A stretch of DNA of 64,000 bases from Strongylocentrotus purpuratus. Lineage: Eukaryota > Echinodermata > Echinoidea > Camarodonta > Strongylocentrotidae. The DNA lies in contig NW_022145613.1 of the NCBI RefSeq assembly GCF_000002235.5, positions 12,940,981 through 13,004,980 of the forward strand. Direction: 5' to 3'. The notes under the pieces are model-generated. The model worked only from the letters and a program-made list of their open reading frames with translations, was not told where the DNA came from and made no database searches. Below, one piece after another: positions 21,561-35,605 of the stretch. A program made the translations under genes and the position numbers. The stretch's first letter is position 1, and the number at the start of each line of letters is the position of its first letter.

Positions 21561-23006
21561 CTAGAAATTTAATTCGTCACGAAGACGAATAAGGTGGTCT
21601 GTCTAAGTCTTATGATAGATTTGAGAATGGGAGAAGTTATAAAGACATGTAAACAATGATGATCGTGATGAACATGATGATGATCATGATAGTAAAGGTG
21701 ATGATGATGAAGATAATGATAATGTTATATGACGATAAAAACGATAATTTTTTATGATGATGATAATGATCATGATCATAATGATGTTGATGATGATCAT
21801 CTTCAGACCATGATGATGATGGTGACATTGATGATAATGATGATGATGATATTGATGATGATGATGATGATGAGCATGCATGAGCATGATCCTGACATCT
21901 AATTGAAGAAAAAGGAAGTATTTAGATAGCAAATAGTCCCAGCTACAACATACTAAAATTTGGGAGAAAACTGTTGAATAATAACCGAGATACTGGTCAA
22001 AACACATTGTCATGCAGATACATGTTTTGACAAAAGTGACCTCCCGTAGACGTAACACGCAAATATGACAAATTATGCATTGTCGACTTTAATCGAATAT
22101 TTCACTATGATGACGTCATTCAAATGAAAAATAAATGGCATATTTCTGGTAGAGAATTATCTCAGCTACAACATATCGAAATCTGGGAGAAAATCGATCA
22201 CTGATAAGCGAGATAATCTCAATTAAACAAAGACAAAAATGACGTCATCAACAAAATACATTTTCTTTAGTTAAGATGCAAATATGAAGATTTTGTTTCA
22301 CTTTGTACGAGTCAGGGTGGTATGAAATCATATCTCCAACTCATGCTCTTTCCAACCATGATATAAAAATGGGGGTCGACGGACTATCTGAAGAGCTATC
22401 TCGATTTATAAAGTAGCATGTTTTTGATCAAATTTACATTATATTGCCCATAGCAGCACGCGCGGAATTTGAACTTTGACGCGCGCTCACGGCCTTATGA
22501 AAGGTCAAGAGTGACTGAAATTAATGTAAATTGTCATTTACGGTAAGAGGAATCAAAATCATGTAAACAAATTGAATTTGACCTTTTCCGCGCGTTGTGA
22601 GCGCGCGCACCGCGCGCGAGGATACTTACGGACGGAAATTTTTTGAAATGCTTAAAATGACCTGATTCGTACTCTCGTTTAATAGTTAAGTGATTTTGAG
22701 CATTTTAAAATTTTGACGCGCGCGTACGTGAGCGTCATGACCTTTATGTGACCTTTGATGACATGACTTGTTGACCCTTGACCTGAAGTATATGTGATAT
22801 GAATATGAATGACCTTTGCTTAGGCATCATGAAGATATGATGGATAACGTGATTTCACAAAATGGCGCCTGGATGACGTCACGATGACCTGATGACCTTG
22901 AAAAGGTTACTGTCACGTCTCATGACAATGACCTATGACTGTGTCAAAATTGAAAGAAATTAACACAACCGATCTTGAGTTAACCGATGAACAAAAAACG
23001 GGGAGA
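21561..23006 (-). mobile_element. Helitron-like unit 5 (family B, short form)
   Basis: GAT microsatellite at 21652-21890; GC-rich inverted repeat at 22588-22735. Very similar to unit 4 throughout, which points to recent tandem amplification or gene conversion. Confidence 0.8.
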
Positions 23007-23024
23007 AATAAAAATAAATAATAA

Positions 23025-24350
23025 CTAGAAATTTAATTCGTCACGAAGACGAATAAGGTGGTCTGTCTAAGTCTTATGATAGAATTGAGAATGGGGGAAG
23101 TTATATAGACATGTAAACAATGATGATCATGATGACCATGATGATGATCATGATAGTAAAGGTGATGATGATGATAATGATAATGTTATATAATGATAAA
23201 AACGATAATGATGATGATGACCATAAGCATGATCCTGACATTTGATTGAAAAAATAAGGAAATATTTAGATAGCAAATATTCTCAGCTACAACATATTAA
23301 AATTTGGGAGAAAACTGTTGAATAACAACTGAGATACTGGTCAAAACACCTTGTTATGCAGATTCATGTTTTGAAAAAAGTGACCTCCCATAGACATAAC
23401 ACGCAAATATGACAAATTATGCATTGTCGCTATTAATGGAATATTTAACTATGATGACGTCATCAAAATGAAAAATGAATGGCATATTTTTGATAGAGAA
23501 TTATCTCAGCTACAACATATCAAAATCTGAGAGAAAATCGATCACAGATAAGTGAGATAATCTCAATTAAACAAAGACAAAAATGACGTCATCAACAAAA
23601 AACATTTGTTTGAGTTTAGATGCCAATATGATGACTTTCTTTCACTTTGTACGAGTCAGGGTGGTATGAAATCATATCTACAACTCATGCTTTTTCTAAC
23701 CATGATATAAAAATTGGGGGTCGACGGACTATCTGAAGAGCTATTTCGATTTTTAAAATGGCATGTTTTTGATGAAATTTGCATTATATTGCCTATAGCA
23801 GCACGCGCGGATTTTGAACTTTGACGCACGCTCACGGCCTTATGAAATATGAAGAGTGACTGAAATCAATGTAACTTGTCAATTACGTTAAGAGGAATCC
23901 AAATCATTTAAACATTTTGAATTTGACTTTTTCCGCGCGTCATGAGCGCGCGCAACGCGCGCGGGGACATGTACGGACGGAAAATTTTGAAATGCTTAAA
24001 ATGACCTGATTCGTACTCTCGTTTAATAGTTAAGTGATTTTGAGCATTTTAAAATTTTGACGCGCGCGTACGTGCGCATCATGACCTTTATGTGACCTTT
24101 GATGACATGACTTGTTGACCCTTGACTTGAAGTATATGTGATATGAATATGATTGACCTTTGCTTATGCATCATGAAAATATGATGGATAACGTGATTTC
24201 ACAAAATGGCGCCTGGATGACGTCACGATGACCTGATGACCTTGAAAAGGTTACTGTCACGTCTCATAACAATGACCTATGACTGTGTCAAAATTGAAAG
24301 AAATTAACACAACCGATCTTGAGTTAACCGATGAACAAAAAACGGGGAGA
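23025..24350 (-). mobile_element. Helitron-like unit 6 (family B, short form)
   Basis: GAT microsatellite shortened (23120-23232). GC-rich inverted repeat at 23932-24080. Right end GGGGAGA abuts an AAATAAA-type spacer of about a dozen bases before unit 7. Confidence 0.8.
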
Positions 24351-24362
24351 AATAAAAATAAA

Positions 24363-25690
24363 CTAGAATTTAATTCGTCCCGAAGACGAATAAGGTGGTC
24401 TGTCTAAGTCTTATGATAGATTTGAGAATGGGACAAGTTATATAGACATGTAAACAATGATGATCATGATGAACATGGTGATGATCATGATAGTAAAGGT
24501 GATGATGATGATAATGATAATGTTATATGACGATAAAAAAGATAAAGTTAATGATGATGAGCAAAAGCATGATTCTGACAACTGATTAAAAAAATTGAGG
24601 AAATATTTAGATAGCAAATAGTCTCAGCTACAACATACTAAAATTTGGAAGAAAACTATTGAATAACAATCGAGATCCTGGTCAAAACACCTTGTCATGC
24701 AGATTCATGTTTTGAAAAAAGTGACCTCCCGTAGACATAACACGTAAATATGACAAATTATGCATAGTCACCTTTAATCGAATATTTAACTATGATGACG
24801 TCATCTAAATGAAAAATAAATGATATATTTTGATAGAAAAATATCTCAGCTACAACATTTAGAAATCTGGGAGAAGATCAATCACCGATAAGTGAGATAA
24901 TCCTAAATAAACAAAGACAAAAATGACGTCATCAACAAAATACATTTGTTTGAGTTTGGATGCCAATATGATGACTTTATTTCACTTTGTACGAGTCAGG
25001 GTGGTATGAAATCATATCTCCAACTCATGCTTTTTCCAACCATGATATAAAAATTGGGGGTCAATGGACTATCTGAAGAGCTATTTCGATTTATAAAGTA
25101 GCATGTTTTTGATCAAATTTACATTATATTGCCCATAGCAGCACGCGCGGAATTTGAACTTTGACGCGTGCTCACGGTTTTATGAAAGGTCAAGAGTGAC
25201 TGAAATTAATGTAAATTGTCATTTACGGTAAGAGGAATCTAAATCATGTACACAAATTAAATTTGACCTTTTCCGCGCGTTGTGAGCGCGCGCACCGCGC
25301 GCGGGGACAAGTACGGACGGAGAATTTTGAAATGCTTAAAATGACCTAATTCGTACTCTCGTTTAATAGTTAAGTGATTTTGAGCATTTTAAAATTTTGA
25401 CGCGCGCGTACGTGCGCGTCATGACCTTTATGTGACCTTTGATGACATGACTTGTTGACCCTTGACCTGAAGTATATGTGATATGAATATGAATGACCTT
25501 TGCTCATGCATCATGAAGATATGATGGATAACGTGATTTCACAAAATGGCGCCTGGATGACGTCACGATGACCTGATGACCTTGGAAAGGTTACTGTCAC
25601 GTCTCATGACAATGACCTATGACTGTGTCAAAATTGAAAGAAATTAACACAACCGATCTTGAGTTAACCGATGAACAAAAAACGGGGAGA
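24363..25690 (-). mobile_element. Helitron-like unit 7 (family B, short form)
   Basis: Starts CTAGAATTTAATTCGTCCCG, one A shorter at the spacer and with a C for A in the hairpin loop. GAT tract 24447-24570; GC-rich inverted repeat 25272-25420. Confidence 0.8.
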
Positions 25691-25702
25691 AATAAAAATA
25701 AA

Positions 25703-27477
25703 CTAGAAATTTAATTCGTCATGGGGACGAATTAGGTGGTCTGTCTTCAAGTCTTATGATAGATTATAATATTTACTATATTGAGAAAGGAAGAAGTTAT
25801 ATAGACATGTAAACAATGATGATCATCATGATGATCATGATGATGATGATCTTGATAGTAATGGTGATGACGATGATGATGATGATGATGATCATGATGA
25901 TGTTGATGATTATCATCAACAGACTACGATGACAGACTTAAAAAATGAGAGAACATTTAGATAGTATATAGTCTCAGCTACAACATACTCAAAAATCAAC
26001 AAAAATCAAGCCGAAATAACGGCGATATTGCTCGCAAAAGACAAGAATGTAGAATCCAGATTTGAGAAAAAGTCATCTCCCATAAGGATTACACGCAAAA
26101 AGTAATGGATCTAGTGATAATAGGGTAATAATAAAGTAAATATGGTTGTTTATTACATTATTTTCGATTGTACGTGTTTTTATATTCAAAGGAGATGGTA
26201 GAGTGAAAGGTCAAAAAGAAAAAAAAGTGAAGAAAAAAAATTGTTGGAGACGCCCGGACTCGAACCAGGGACCTCGAGGTCGGAAGTCAAGTGCGTTACC
26301 GATATACCAAAACATTTCCCATTGAGATTACACGTAAACGGAAAATAGAATTCACAAATTCCACTTTGTAAGTGAAATATGAGCATGATCCCGGCATCTG
26401 ATCGAAAAATAAAGTGCACACTTCTGATAGCTTATTGTCTCAGCTACAACATACTCAAAGCTCAGTGTAAACAAAGATAAAACGACGGAGAAATTGCTCG
26501 CGAAAGACGAGAATGTAGAATCCAGTTTTGAGAAAAAGTTATGTCCCATAGAGAATACACGCAAAATGTGAAAAATTGACATGCCTCCTTTAATCGCAAA
26601 AATACGCCATGATATTATTGTCAAAATGAATTATTGTGTTGACTGCATTTGTAGAGAATATTCAAAGGTAGAACATATCAAAATTTGAAAGAAAATTGAT
26701 TAATATTTACAGAGATACAATCAATTTTCCAAAAATCTGCTCACGTCAAAATATGCAAATTGATATTTTGAGTTCGGAGGCCATTATGAGGACGTCATGA
26801 GTTAATTGAGGGTCAAATGACACATGAAATCATATCTCCAACTCATGCTTTTTACAACCATGATATAAAAATTGGGGTCAATTGACTATCTGAAGAGCTA
26901 TTTTGATTTTTAAAATGGGATGTTTTTGATCAAATTTGCATTATATTGCCCATAGCAGCACGCGCAGATTTTGAACTTTGACGCGCGCTCACGGCCTTAT
27001 GAAAGGTCAAGAGTGACTGAAATTAATGTAAATTGTCATTTACGGTAAGGGGAATCTAAATCATGTAAACAATTTGAATTTGACCTTTTCCGCGCGTTAT
27101 GAGCGCGCGCAACGCGCGCGGTGACACGTACGGACGGAAAATTTTGAAATGCTTAAAATGACCTGATTCGTACTCTCGTTTAATAGTTAAGTGATTTTGA
27201 GCATTTTAAAATTTTGACGCGCGCGTACGTGCGCGTCATGACCTTTAAGTGACCTTTGGTGACATGACTTGTTAACCCTTGACCTGAAGTATATGTGATA
27301 TGAAAATGAATGACCTTTGCTTAGGCATCATGAAGATATGATGGATAACGTGATTTCACAAAATGGCGCCTGGATGACGTCACGATGACCTGATGACCTT
27401 GAAAAGGTTACTGTTACGTCTCATGACAATGACCTATGACCGATCTTGAGTTAACCGATGAACAAAAAACGGGGAGA
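25703..27477 (-). mobile_element. Helitron-like unit 8 (family B, long form)
   Basis: GAT tract 25815-25930, tRNA-like module at 26246, GC-rich inverted repeat 27088-27237. About 29 bases (TGTGTCAAAATTG and following) found near the right end of the other B units are missing here at about 27440. Confidence 0.8.
26246..26308 (-). ncRNA. tRNA-Arg-like module, anticodon-loop CCG
   Basis: Intact B box GGTTCGAGTCC, CCG in the anticodon position, 3' strand CGTCTCC followed by a run of eight T on the minus strand. The 5' acceptor strand does not pair. Confidence 0.65.
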
Positions 27478-27495
27478 AATAAAAATAAATAATAA

Positions 27496-28818
27496 CTAGA
27501 AAAATTTAATTCGTCACGAAGACGAATAAGGTGGTCTGTCTTCAAGTCTTATAATAGATTATAATATTTACTATATTGAAAAAGGGAGAAGTTATATAGA
27601 CATGTAAACAATGATGATTATGATGATGATCTTGATAGTAATGATTATGATGATGATGATGATGATGTTGATGAGGATGATGATCATGATCATGAGCGTG
27701 ATTCTGACATCTTATCGGAAGAATGAGGGTGATTTAGATAACATATAGTCTCAGCGACAACATACTAAAATTTGGGAGAAAACTGTTGAATAACAACCGA
27801 GATACTGGTCAAAACACATTGTCATGCAGATTCATGTTTTGAAATAAGTGACCTTCCATAGACATAACAAGCAAATATGACAAATTATGCATTGTCGCCT
27901 TTAATCGAATATTTAACTATGATGACGTCATCTAAATGAAAAATAAATGGCATATTTCTAATAGAGAATTATCTCAGCTGCAACATATTGAAATCTGGGA
28001 GAACATCGATCACTGATAAGCAAGATAATCTCAACTAAACAAAGACAAAAATGACGTCATCAACAAAATACATTTTCTTTAGTTTAGATGCAAATATGAA
28101 GATTTTGTTTCACTTTGTACGAGTCAGGGTGGTATGAAATCATATCTCCAACTCATGCTCTTTCCAACCATGATATAAAAATTGGGGGTTGACGGACTAT
28201 CTGAAGAGCTATTTCGATTTAGAAAGTAGCATGTTTTTGATCAAATTTACATTATATTGCCCATAGCAGCACGCGCGGAATTTGAACTTTGACGCACGCT
28301 CACGGCCTTATGAAATATGAAGAGTGACTGAAATTAATGTAAATTGTCAATTACGTTAAGAGGAATCCAAATCATGTAAAAATTTTGAATTTGACCTTTT
28401 CCGCGAGCTGTGAGCGCGCACATCGCGCGCGGGGACACTTACGGACGGAAAATTTTGAAATGCTTAAAATGACCTGATTCGTACTCTCCTTTAGTAGTTA
28501 AGTGATTTTGAGCTTTTTAAAATTTTGACGCACACGTACGCGCGCGTCATGACCTTTATGTGACCTTTGATGACATGACCTGTTGACCCTTGCCCTAAAG
28601 TATATGTGATATGAATATGAATGACCTTTGCTTATGCATCATGAAGATATGATGGATAACGTGATTTCATAAAATGGCGCCTGGATGACGTCACGATGAC
28701 CTGATGACCTTGAAAAGGTTACTGTCACGTCTCATGACAATGACCTATGACTGTGTCAAAATTGAAAGAAATTAACACAACCGATCTTGAGTTAACCGAT
28801 GAACAAAAAACGGGGAGA
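27496..28818 (-). mobile_element. Helitron-like unit 9 (family B, short form)
   Basis: GAT tract 27611-27705; GC-rich inverted repeat 28400-28548. The left part resembles the tRNA-bearing units, the middle resembles units 4-7, so it looks like a hybrid within family B. Confidence 0.75.
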
Positions 28819-28836
28819 AATAAAAATAAATAATAA

Positions 28837-30649
28837 CTAGAAATTTAATTCGTCATGGGGACGAATTAGGTGGTCTGTCTTCAAGTCTTATGAGAGATTA
28901 TAATATTTACTATATTGAGAAAGGGAGAAGTTATATAGACATGTAAACAATGATGATCATCATGATGATCATGATGATGATGATCTTGATAGTAATGGGA
29001 ATGACGATGATGATGATCATGATGATCATGATGATGTTGATGATTATCATCAACAGACCACGATGACATCAGACTGAACAAAATTAGAGAACATTTAGAT
29101 AGCGTATAGTCTCAGCTACAACATACTCAAAAATCAACAAAAACCAAGCAGAAATAACAGCGATATTGCTCGCAAAAGACAAGAATGTAGAATCCAGATT
29201 TGAGAAAAAGTCATCTCCCATAAGGATTACACGCCAAAAGTAATGGATCTAGTGATAATAGGGTAATAATAAAGTAAATATGGTTGTTTATTACATTATT
29301 TGCAATTGTACGTGTTTTAATATTCAAAGGAGATGGTAGAGTGAAAGGTCAAAAAGAAAAAAAAGTGAAGAAAAAAAATTGTTGGAGACGCCCGGACTCG
29401 AACCAGGGACCTCGAGGTCGGAAGTCAAGTGCGTTACCAATATACCAAAACATTTCCCATAGAGATTACACGTAAACGGAAAATGGAATTATCAAATCCC
29501 ACTTTGTATGTGAGATATGAGCATGATCCCGGCATCTGATCGAGAAATAAAGGGCACACTTGTGATAGCTTATTGTCTCAGCTACAACACACTCAAAGCT
29601 CAGCGTAAACAAAGATAAAACGACGGAGATATGGCTCGCGAAAGACGAGAATGTAGAATCCAGTTTTGAGAAAAAGTCATGTCCCATAGAGAATACACGC
29701 AAAATGTGAAAAATTGACATGCCTCCTTTAATCGCAAAAATACGCCATGATACCATTGTCAAAATGAAATATCGTGTTGACTGCTTTTGTAGAGAATATT
29801 CTCAGGTAGAACATATCAAAATTTGAAAGAAAATTGATCAATATTTACAGAGATACAATCAATTTTCCAAAAATCTGCTGACGTCATAATATGCAAATTA
29901 AAATTTTGAGTTCGGAGGCCATTATGATGACGTCATGAGTTAATTGAGGGTCAAATTACACATGAAATCATATCTCCAACTCATGCTTATTCCAACCATG
30001 ATATAAAAGTTGGGGTCAATTGACTATCTCAAGAGCTATTTTGATTTTTAAAATGGCATGTTTTTGATCAAATTTGCATTATATTGCCCATAGCAGCACG
30101 CGCGGATTTTGAACTTTGACGCGCGCTCACGGCCTTATGAAAGGTCAAGAGTGACTGAAATTAATGTAAATTGTCATTTACGGTAAGAGGAATCTAAATC
30201 ATGTAAAAAAAAATTAAATTTGACTTTTTACGCGCGCTGTGAGCGCGCGCAACGCGCGCGGGGACACTTACGGACGGAAAATTTTGAAATGCTTAAAATG
30301 ACCTGAAACGTGTGCAAACAAAATTTGGGACGAATTGGAGCATTTTAAAAATTTTAAGCGGGCGTACGTGCGCGTCGAGGTGCGCGCACGGATTTTGTTG
30401 ACATTTTTAGTTGACCTTTGACCGGAAGTTGATGTATACTAAATATGGTTTATTTTTGATTACTCGTTATTGAGATATGATAATGACCTGATTTTTACAA
30501 AATGGCGCCTGGATGACGTCACGATGACCCCATGAACTTGAAAAAGGTTTCGGGAACTTCATATCATAGGGCCTGATGACTAGCAGAAATTTGAAGGAAA
30601 TTGACCAGGTCGAGTTCGAGTAAACGTATACACAAAAAAAGTGTACGGA
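28837..30649 (-). mobile_element. Helitron-like unit 10 (family B 3' end, distinct 5' end)
   Basis: The left end is family B. The right end is GTGTACGGA (minus TCCGTACAC), unlike other B units, and the last ~350 bases follow a different version of the core (GTGTGCAAAC, then TTGACCTTTGACCGGAAG). GAT tract 28950-29065, tRNA-like module at 29384, GC-rich inverted repeat 30228-30390. Confidence 0.75.
29384..29446 (-). ncRNA. tRNA-Arg-like module, anticodon-loop CCG
   Basis: Intact B box, CCG anticodon loop, and an eight-T run after CGTCTCC on the minus strand. The D-arm reads TATATTGGTAACGC, one base from the common form. Confidence 0.65.
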
Positions 30650-30725
30650 ATAAATAAAAATAAATAAAGAAAGAATAAAGAATAAAGAATAAAGAATAAA
30701 GAAAGAAAATTCTAACGAAATCAAT

Positions 30726-30826
30726 AGGTGATCTGTCATCGACAGACCACCTAATAAATAAATAAATAAAGAAAGAAAGAAAATTCTGACGAAAACAATA
30801 GGTGATCTGTCGTTGACAGACCACCT
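30726..30826. repeat. Two B-type spacer hairpins
   Basis: Hairpins at 30726-30752 (loop ATC type) and 30800-30826 (loop GTT type) have AGGTGATCTGTC / GACAGACCACCT arms. They lie between units 10 and 11, both with family B 3' ends. Each is preceded by GACGAAA and an A-rich tract. Confidence 0.85.
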
Positions 30827-30834
30827 AATAATAA

Positions 30835-32644
30835 CTAGAAATTTAATTCGTCATGGGGACGAATTAGGTGGTCTGTCTTCAAGTCTTATGATGTATTATA
30901 ATATTTACTATATTGAGAAAGGGAGAAGTTATATAGACATGTAAACAATGATGATCATGATGATGATGATGATCTTGATAGTAATGGGGATGACGACGAT
31001 GATGATGATGATGATCATGATGATGTTGATGATTATCATTAACAGACCATGATGACATCAGACTGAAAAAAATGAGAGAACATTTAGATAGTATATAGTC
31101 TCAGCTACAACATACTCAAAAATCAACAAAAATCAAGCCGAAATAACGGCGATATTGCTCGCAAAAGACAAGAATGTAGAATCCAGATTTGAGAAAAAGT
31201 CATCTCCCATAAGGATTACACGCAAAAAGTAATGGATCTAGTGATAATAGGGTAATAATAAAGTAAATATGGTTGTTTATTACATTATTTGCGATTGTAC
31301 GTGTTTTAATATTCAAAGGAGATGGTAGAGTGAATGGTCAAAAAGAAAAAAAGTGAAGAAAAAAAAATTGTTGGAGACGCCCGGACTCGAACCAGGGACC
31401 TCGAGGTCGAAAGTCAAGTGCGTTACCGATATACCAAAACATTTCCCATAGAGATTACACGTAAACGGAAAATGGAATGCACAAATCCCACTTTGTAATT
31501 GAAATATGAGCATGATCCCGGCATCTGATCGAAAAATAAAGGGCACACTTGTGATAGCTTATTGTCTCAGCTACAACATACTCAAAGTTCAGCGTAAACA
31601 AAGCTAAAACGACGGAGATATTGCTCGCAAAAGACAGGATGTAGAATCCAGTTTTGAGAAAAAGTCATGTCCCATAGAGAATACACGCAAAATGTGAAAA
31701 ATTGACATGCCTCCTTTAATCGCAAAAATACGCCATGATGCCTTTGTCAAAATGAAATATCGTGGAGACTGCATTTGTAGAGAATTGTCTCAGCTAGATC
31801 ATATCAAAATTTGAAAGAAAATTGATCAATATTGACAGAGATACAGTCTATTTTCCAGAAATCTGCTGACGTCATAATATGCAAATTGAAATTTTGAGTT
31901 GGGAGGCCATTATGATGACGTCATGAGTTAATTGAGGGTCAAATGAGACATGAAATTATATTTCCAATTCATACTCTATCAAAATATGGAAAAAAAATTG
32001 GGTTCAACTTGCATCCTAAAGCGCTACAATGGATTTTGTATAGGCATGTTTTTGCCCATGTATGCTATGTATTACGAGAGCTCGCACGCACGGACATTAT
32101 CTTAAACGGACGCTCATTCCGTTATTACTGGTCAGAAAAAGGTGAACAAGGTATCAAAATGCTTGGAAAAATGTGTCAAACATGATGACAGAAAAAATTT
32201 TGCGATTCTATGTAGCAAAATATCAGTACGCGCGAAAACGCGCGCCCATCCGCGTGTGCGCGTTTTTTTGCAAAATGCTTGAAATGGCCTGAAACGTATG
32301 CAAAATTAATTTGAGACGATTTGGAGCATTTTTATTTTTTGCGCGCGCGCTGACGCGCGGACGTACGCATGCGCGCGCGTTTTTTGACTTGAAATTGACC
32401 GGACGGATATTGACCTTAATCATGATGAATATGAATGAGAAATGCCTTTCCGTTATGAAGATATGATCATGAGTAAAAAGTACCAAACAAAACACAAAAT
32501 GGCGCCTGGATGACGTCATGAAGATTTGATGACCTTGAAAATGTTACTGTCACGTCTCATGGCAATGACCTATAACTGTGCCAAAATTGAAGGAAATTGA
32601 TTGAACCGATCTTGAGTTATCCTGTGAACAAAAAAGTGTGAAGA
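30835..32644 (-). mobile_element. Helitron-like unit 11 (family B 3' end, distinct 5' end)
   Basis: The right end is GTGTGAAGA (minus TCTTCACAC), a third 5' terminus among units with a family B 3' end. The right half switches to family A/C-like core (AGGCATGTTTTTGCCCATGT from about 32042). GAT tract 30945-31055, tRNA-like module at 31373, GC-rich inverted repeat 32229-32380. Confidence 0.75.
31373..31435 (-). ncRNA. tRNA-Arg-like module, anticodon-loop TCG
   Basis: Same structure as the other copies, with TTTCGAC in the loop so the anticodon position reads TCG, another arginine anticodon. B box intact; eight-T run follows on the minus strand. Confidence 0.65.
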
Positions 32645-32710
32645 AATAAATAAAAATAAAGAATAATAATAAATAAATAAATAAAGAAAGAAAATTCTGA
32701 CGAAAACAAT

Positions 32711-32737
32711 AGGTGATCTGTCGTTGACAGACCACCT
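32711..32737. repeat. B-type spacer hairpin
   Basis: AGGTGATCTGTC-GTT-GACAGACCACCT between units 11 and 12, preceded by GACGAAAACAAT. Confidence 0.85.
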
Positions 32738-32751
32738 AATAATAATAATAA

Positions 32752-34050
32752 CTAGAATTTAATTCGTCACGAAGACGAATAAGGTGGTCTGTCTAAGTCT
32801 TATGATAGATTTGAGAATGGGACAAGTTATATAGACATGTAAACAATGATGATTATGATGAACATGGTGATGATCATGATAGTAAAGGTGATGATGATCA
32901 TGATAATGTTATATGACGATAAAAACGATAATGTTAATGTGATGATGAGCATAAGCATGATCCTGATAACTGATTAAAAAAAAATGAGGAAATATTTAGA
33001 TACCAAATAGTCTCAGCTACAACATACTAAAATTTGGGAGAAACCTGTTGAATAACAACCGAGATACTGGTCAAAACACCTTGTCATGCAGATTCATGTT
33101 TTGAAAAAAGTGACCTCCCATAGACATAACACGCAAATATGACAAATTATACATTGTCGCCTTTAATCGAATATTTAACTATGATGACGTTATCTAAATG
33201 AAAAATAAATCATATATTATGATAGAAAATTATCTCAGCTACAACATATCAAAATCTGGGAGAAGATCAATCACCGATAAGTGAGATAATCTCAAAAAAA
33301 CAAAGACAAAAATGACGTCATCAACAAAATACATTTGTTTGAGTTTAGATGCCAATATAATGACTTTATTTCACTTTGTACGAGTCAGGGTGGTATGAAA
33401 TCATATCTCCAACTCATGCTTTATCCAACCATGATATAAAAATCGGGGGTCGAAGGACCACTGAAGAGCTATTTCGATTTATAAAGTAGCATGTTTTTGA
33501 TCAAATTTACAATATATTGCCCATAGCAGCACGCGCGGCCTTATGAAAGATCAAGAGTGACTGAAATTAATGTAAATTGTCATTTACGGTAAGAGGAATC
33601 TAAATCATGTAAACAAATTGAATTTGACGTTTTCCGCGCGTTGTGAGCGCGCGCACCGCGCGCGGGGACAAGTACGGACGGAAAATGTTGAAATGCTTCA
33701 AATGACCTGTTTCGTACTCTCCTTTAGTAGTTAAGTGATTTTGAGCAATTTTAAATTTTGACGCGCACATACGCGCGCGTCATGACCTTTATGTGACCTT
33801 TGATGACATGACCTGTTGACCCTTGCCCTAAAGTATTGTAATATGAATATGAATGACCTTTGATTATGCATCATGAAGATATGATGGATAACGTGATTTC
33901 ACAAAATGGCGCCTGGATGACGTCACGATGACCTGATGACCTTGAAAAGGTTACTGTCACGTCTCATGACAATGACCTATGACTGTGTCAAAATTGAAAG
34001 AAATTAACACAACCGATCTTGAGTTAACCGATGAACAAAAAACGGGGAGA
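32752..34050 (-). mobile_element. Helitron-like unit 12 (family B, short form)
   Basis: GAT tract 32845-32962; GC-rich inverted repeat 33636-33780. A short deletion near 33538 removes the TTTGAACTTTGACGCGCGCTC segment usual at that point. The standard family B right end follows. Confidence 0.8.
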
Positions 34051-34077
34051 AATAAAAATAAATAATAATAATAATAA

Positions 34078-35391
34078 CTAGAAATTTAATTCGTCACGAA
34101 GACGAATAAGGTGGTCTGTCTAAGTCTTATGATAGAATTGAGAATGGGAGAAGTTATATAGACATGTAAACAATGATGATCATGATAGTAAAGGTGATGA
34201 TGATGATGATAATGATAATGTTATATGATGATAAAAACGATAATGTTAATGATGATGATGAGCACAAGCATGATCCTGACATCTGATTGAAAAAATAAGG
34301 AAATATTTAAATAGCAAATAGTCTCAGCTACAACATACTAAAATTTGGGAGAAAACTGTTGAATAACAACCGAGATACTGGTCAAAACACCTTGTCATGC
34401 AGATTCATGTTTTGAAAAAAGTGACCTCCCATAGACATAACACGTAAATATGACAAATTATGCATTGTCACCTTTAATCGAATATTTAACTATGATGACG
34501 TCATCTAAATGAAAAATAAATGGCATATTTCTGGTAGAGAATTATCTCAGCTACAACATATCAAAATCTGGGAGAAGATCGATCACTGATAAGTGAGATA
34601 ATCTCAATTAAACAAAGACAAAAATGACGTCATCAACAAAATACATTTGTTTGAGTTTAGATGCCAATATGATGACTTTATTTCACTTTGTACGAGTCAG
34701 GGTGGTATGAAATCATATCTCCAACTCATGCTCTTTCCAACCATGATATAAAAATTGGGGGTCGACGGACTATCTGAAGAGCTATTTCGATTTAAAAAGT
34801 AGCATGTTTTTGATCAAATTTACATTATATTGCCCATAGCAGCACGCGCGGAATTTGAACTTTGACGCGCGCTCACGGCCTTATGAAAAGTCAAGAGTGA
34901 CTGAAATTAATGTAAATTGTCATTTACGGTAAGAGGAATCTAAATCATGTAAACAATTTGAATTTGACCTTTTCCGCGCGTTATGAGCGCGCGCAACGCG
35001 CCCGGTGACACGTACGGACGGAAAATTTTGAAATGCTTAAAATGACCTGATTCGTACTCTCGTTTAATAGTTTAGTGATTTTGAGCAATTTAAAATTTTA
35101 ACGCGCACATACGCGCGCGTCATGACCTTTATGTGACCTTCGATGACATGACCTGTTGACCCTTGACCTGAAGAATATGTGATATGAATATGAATGACCT
35201 TTGCTTAGGCATCATGAAGATATGATGGATAACGTGATTTCACAAAATGGCGCCTGGATGACGTCACGATGACCTGATGACCTTGAAAAGGTTACTGTCA
35301 CGTCTCATGACAATGACCTATGACTATGTCAAAATTGAAAGAAATTAACACAACCGATCTTGAGTTAACCGATGAACAAAAAACGGGGAGA
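34078..35391 (-). mobile_element. Helitron-like unit 13 (family B, short form)
   Basis: GAT tract 34166-34272; GC-rich inverted repeat 34973-35121. Last of the family B run, followed by three B-type hairpins. Confidence 0.8.
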
Positions 35392-35441
35392 AATAAAAAT
35401 AAATAATAATAATAAAGAAAGAAAATTCTGACGAAAACAAT

Positions 35442-35600
35442 AGGTGATCTGTCGTTGACAGACCACCTAATAAAGAAAGAAAATTCTGACGAAAACAATA
35501 GGTGATCTGTCGTTGACAGACCACCTAATAAATAAATAAATAAATAAAGAAAGAAAATTCTGACGAAAACAATAGGTGATCTGTTTTCAACAGACCACCT
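35442..35600. repeat. Three B-type spacer hairpins
   Basis: Hairpins at 35442-35468, 35500-35526 and 35574-35600. The first two have the GTT loop; the third has CTGT-TTTC-AACAG, a different loop with changed inner pairs. Spacing is about 58-74 bases. Confidence 0.85.
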
Positions 35601-35605
35601 AATAA

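Noticed and set aside
20249-22058. Ser-, His- or Ile-rich frames over the GAT tracts
   Set aside because: They are translations of a GAT/ATC microsatellite and have no other content.
29284-29475. Open frames reading through the tRNA-like module (peptides with DSNQGPRG)
   Set aside because: This peptide is the usual spurious antisense translation of a tRNA T arm.
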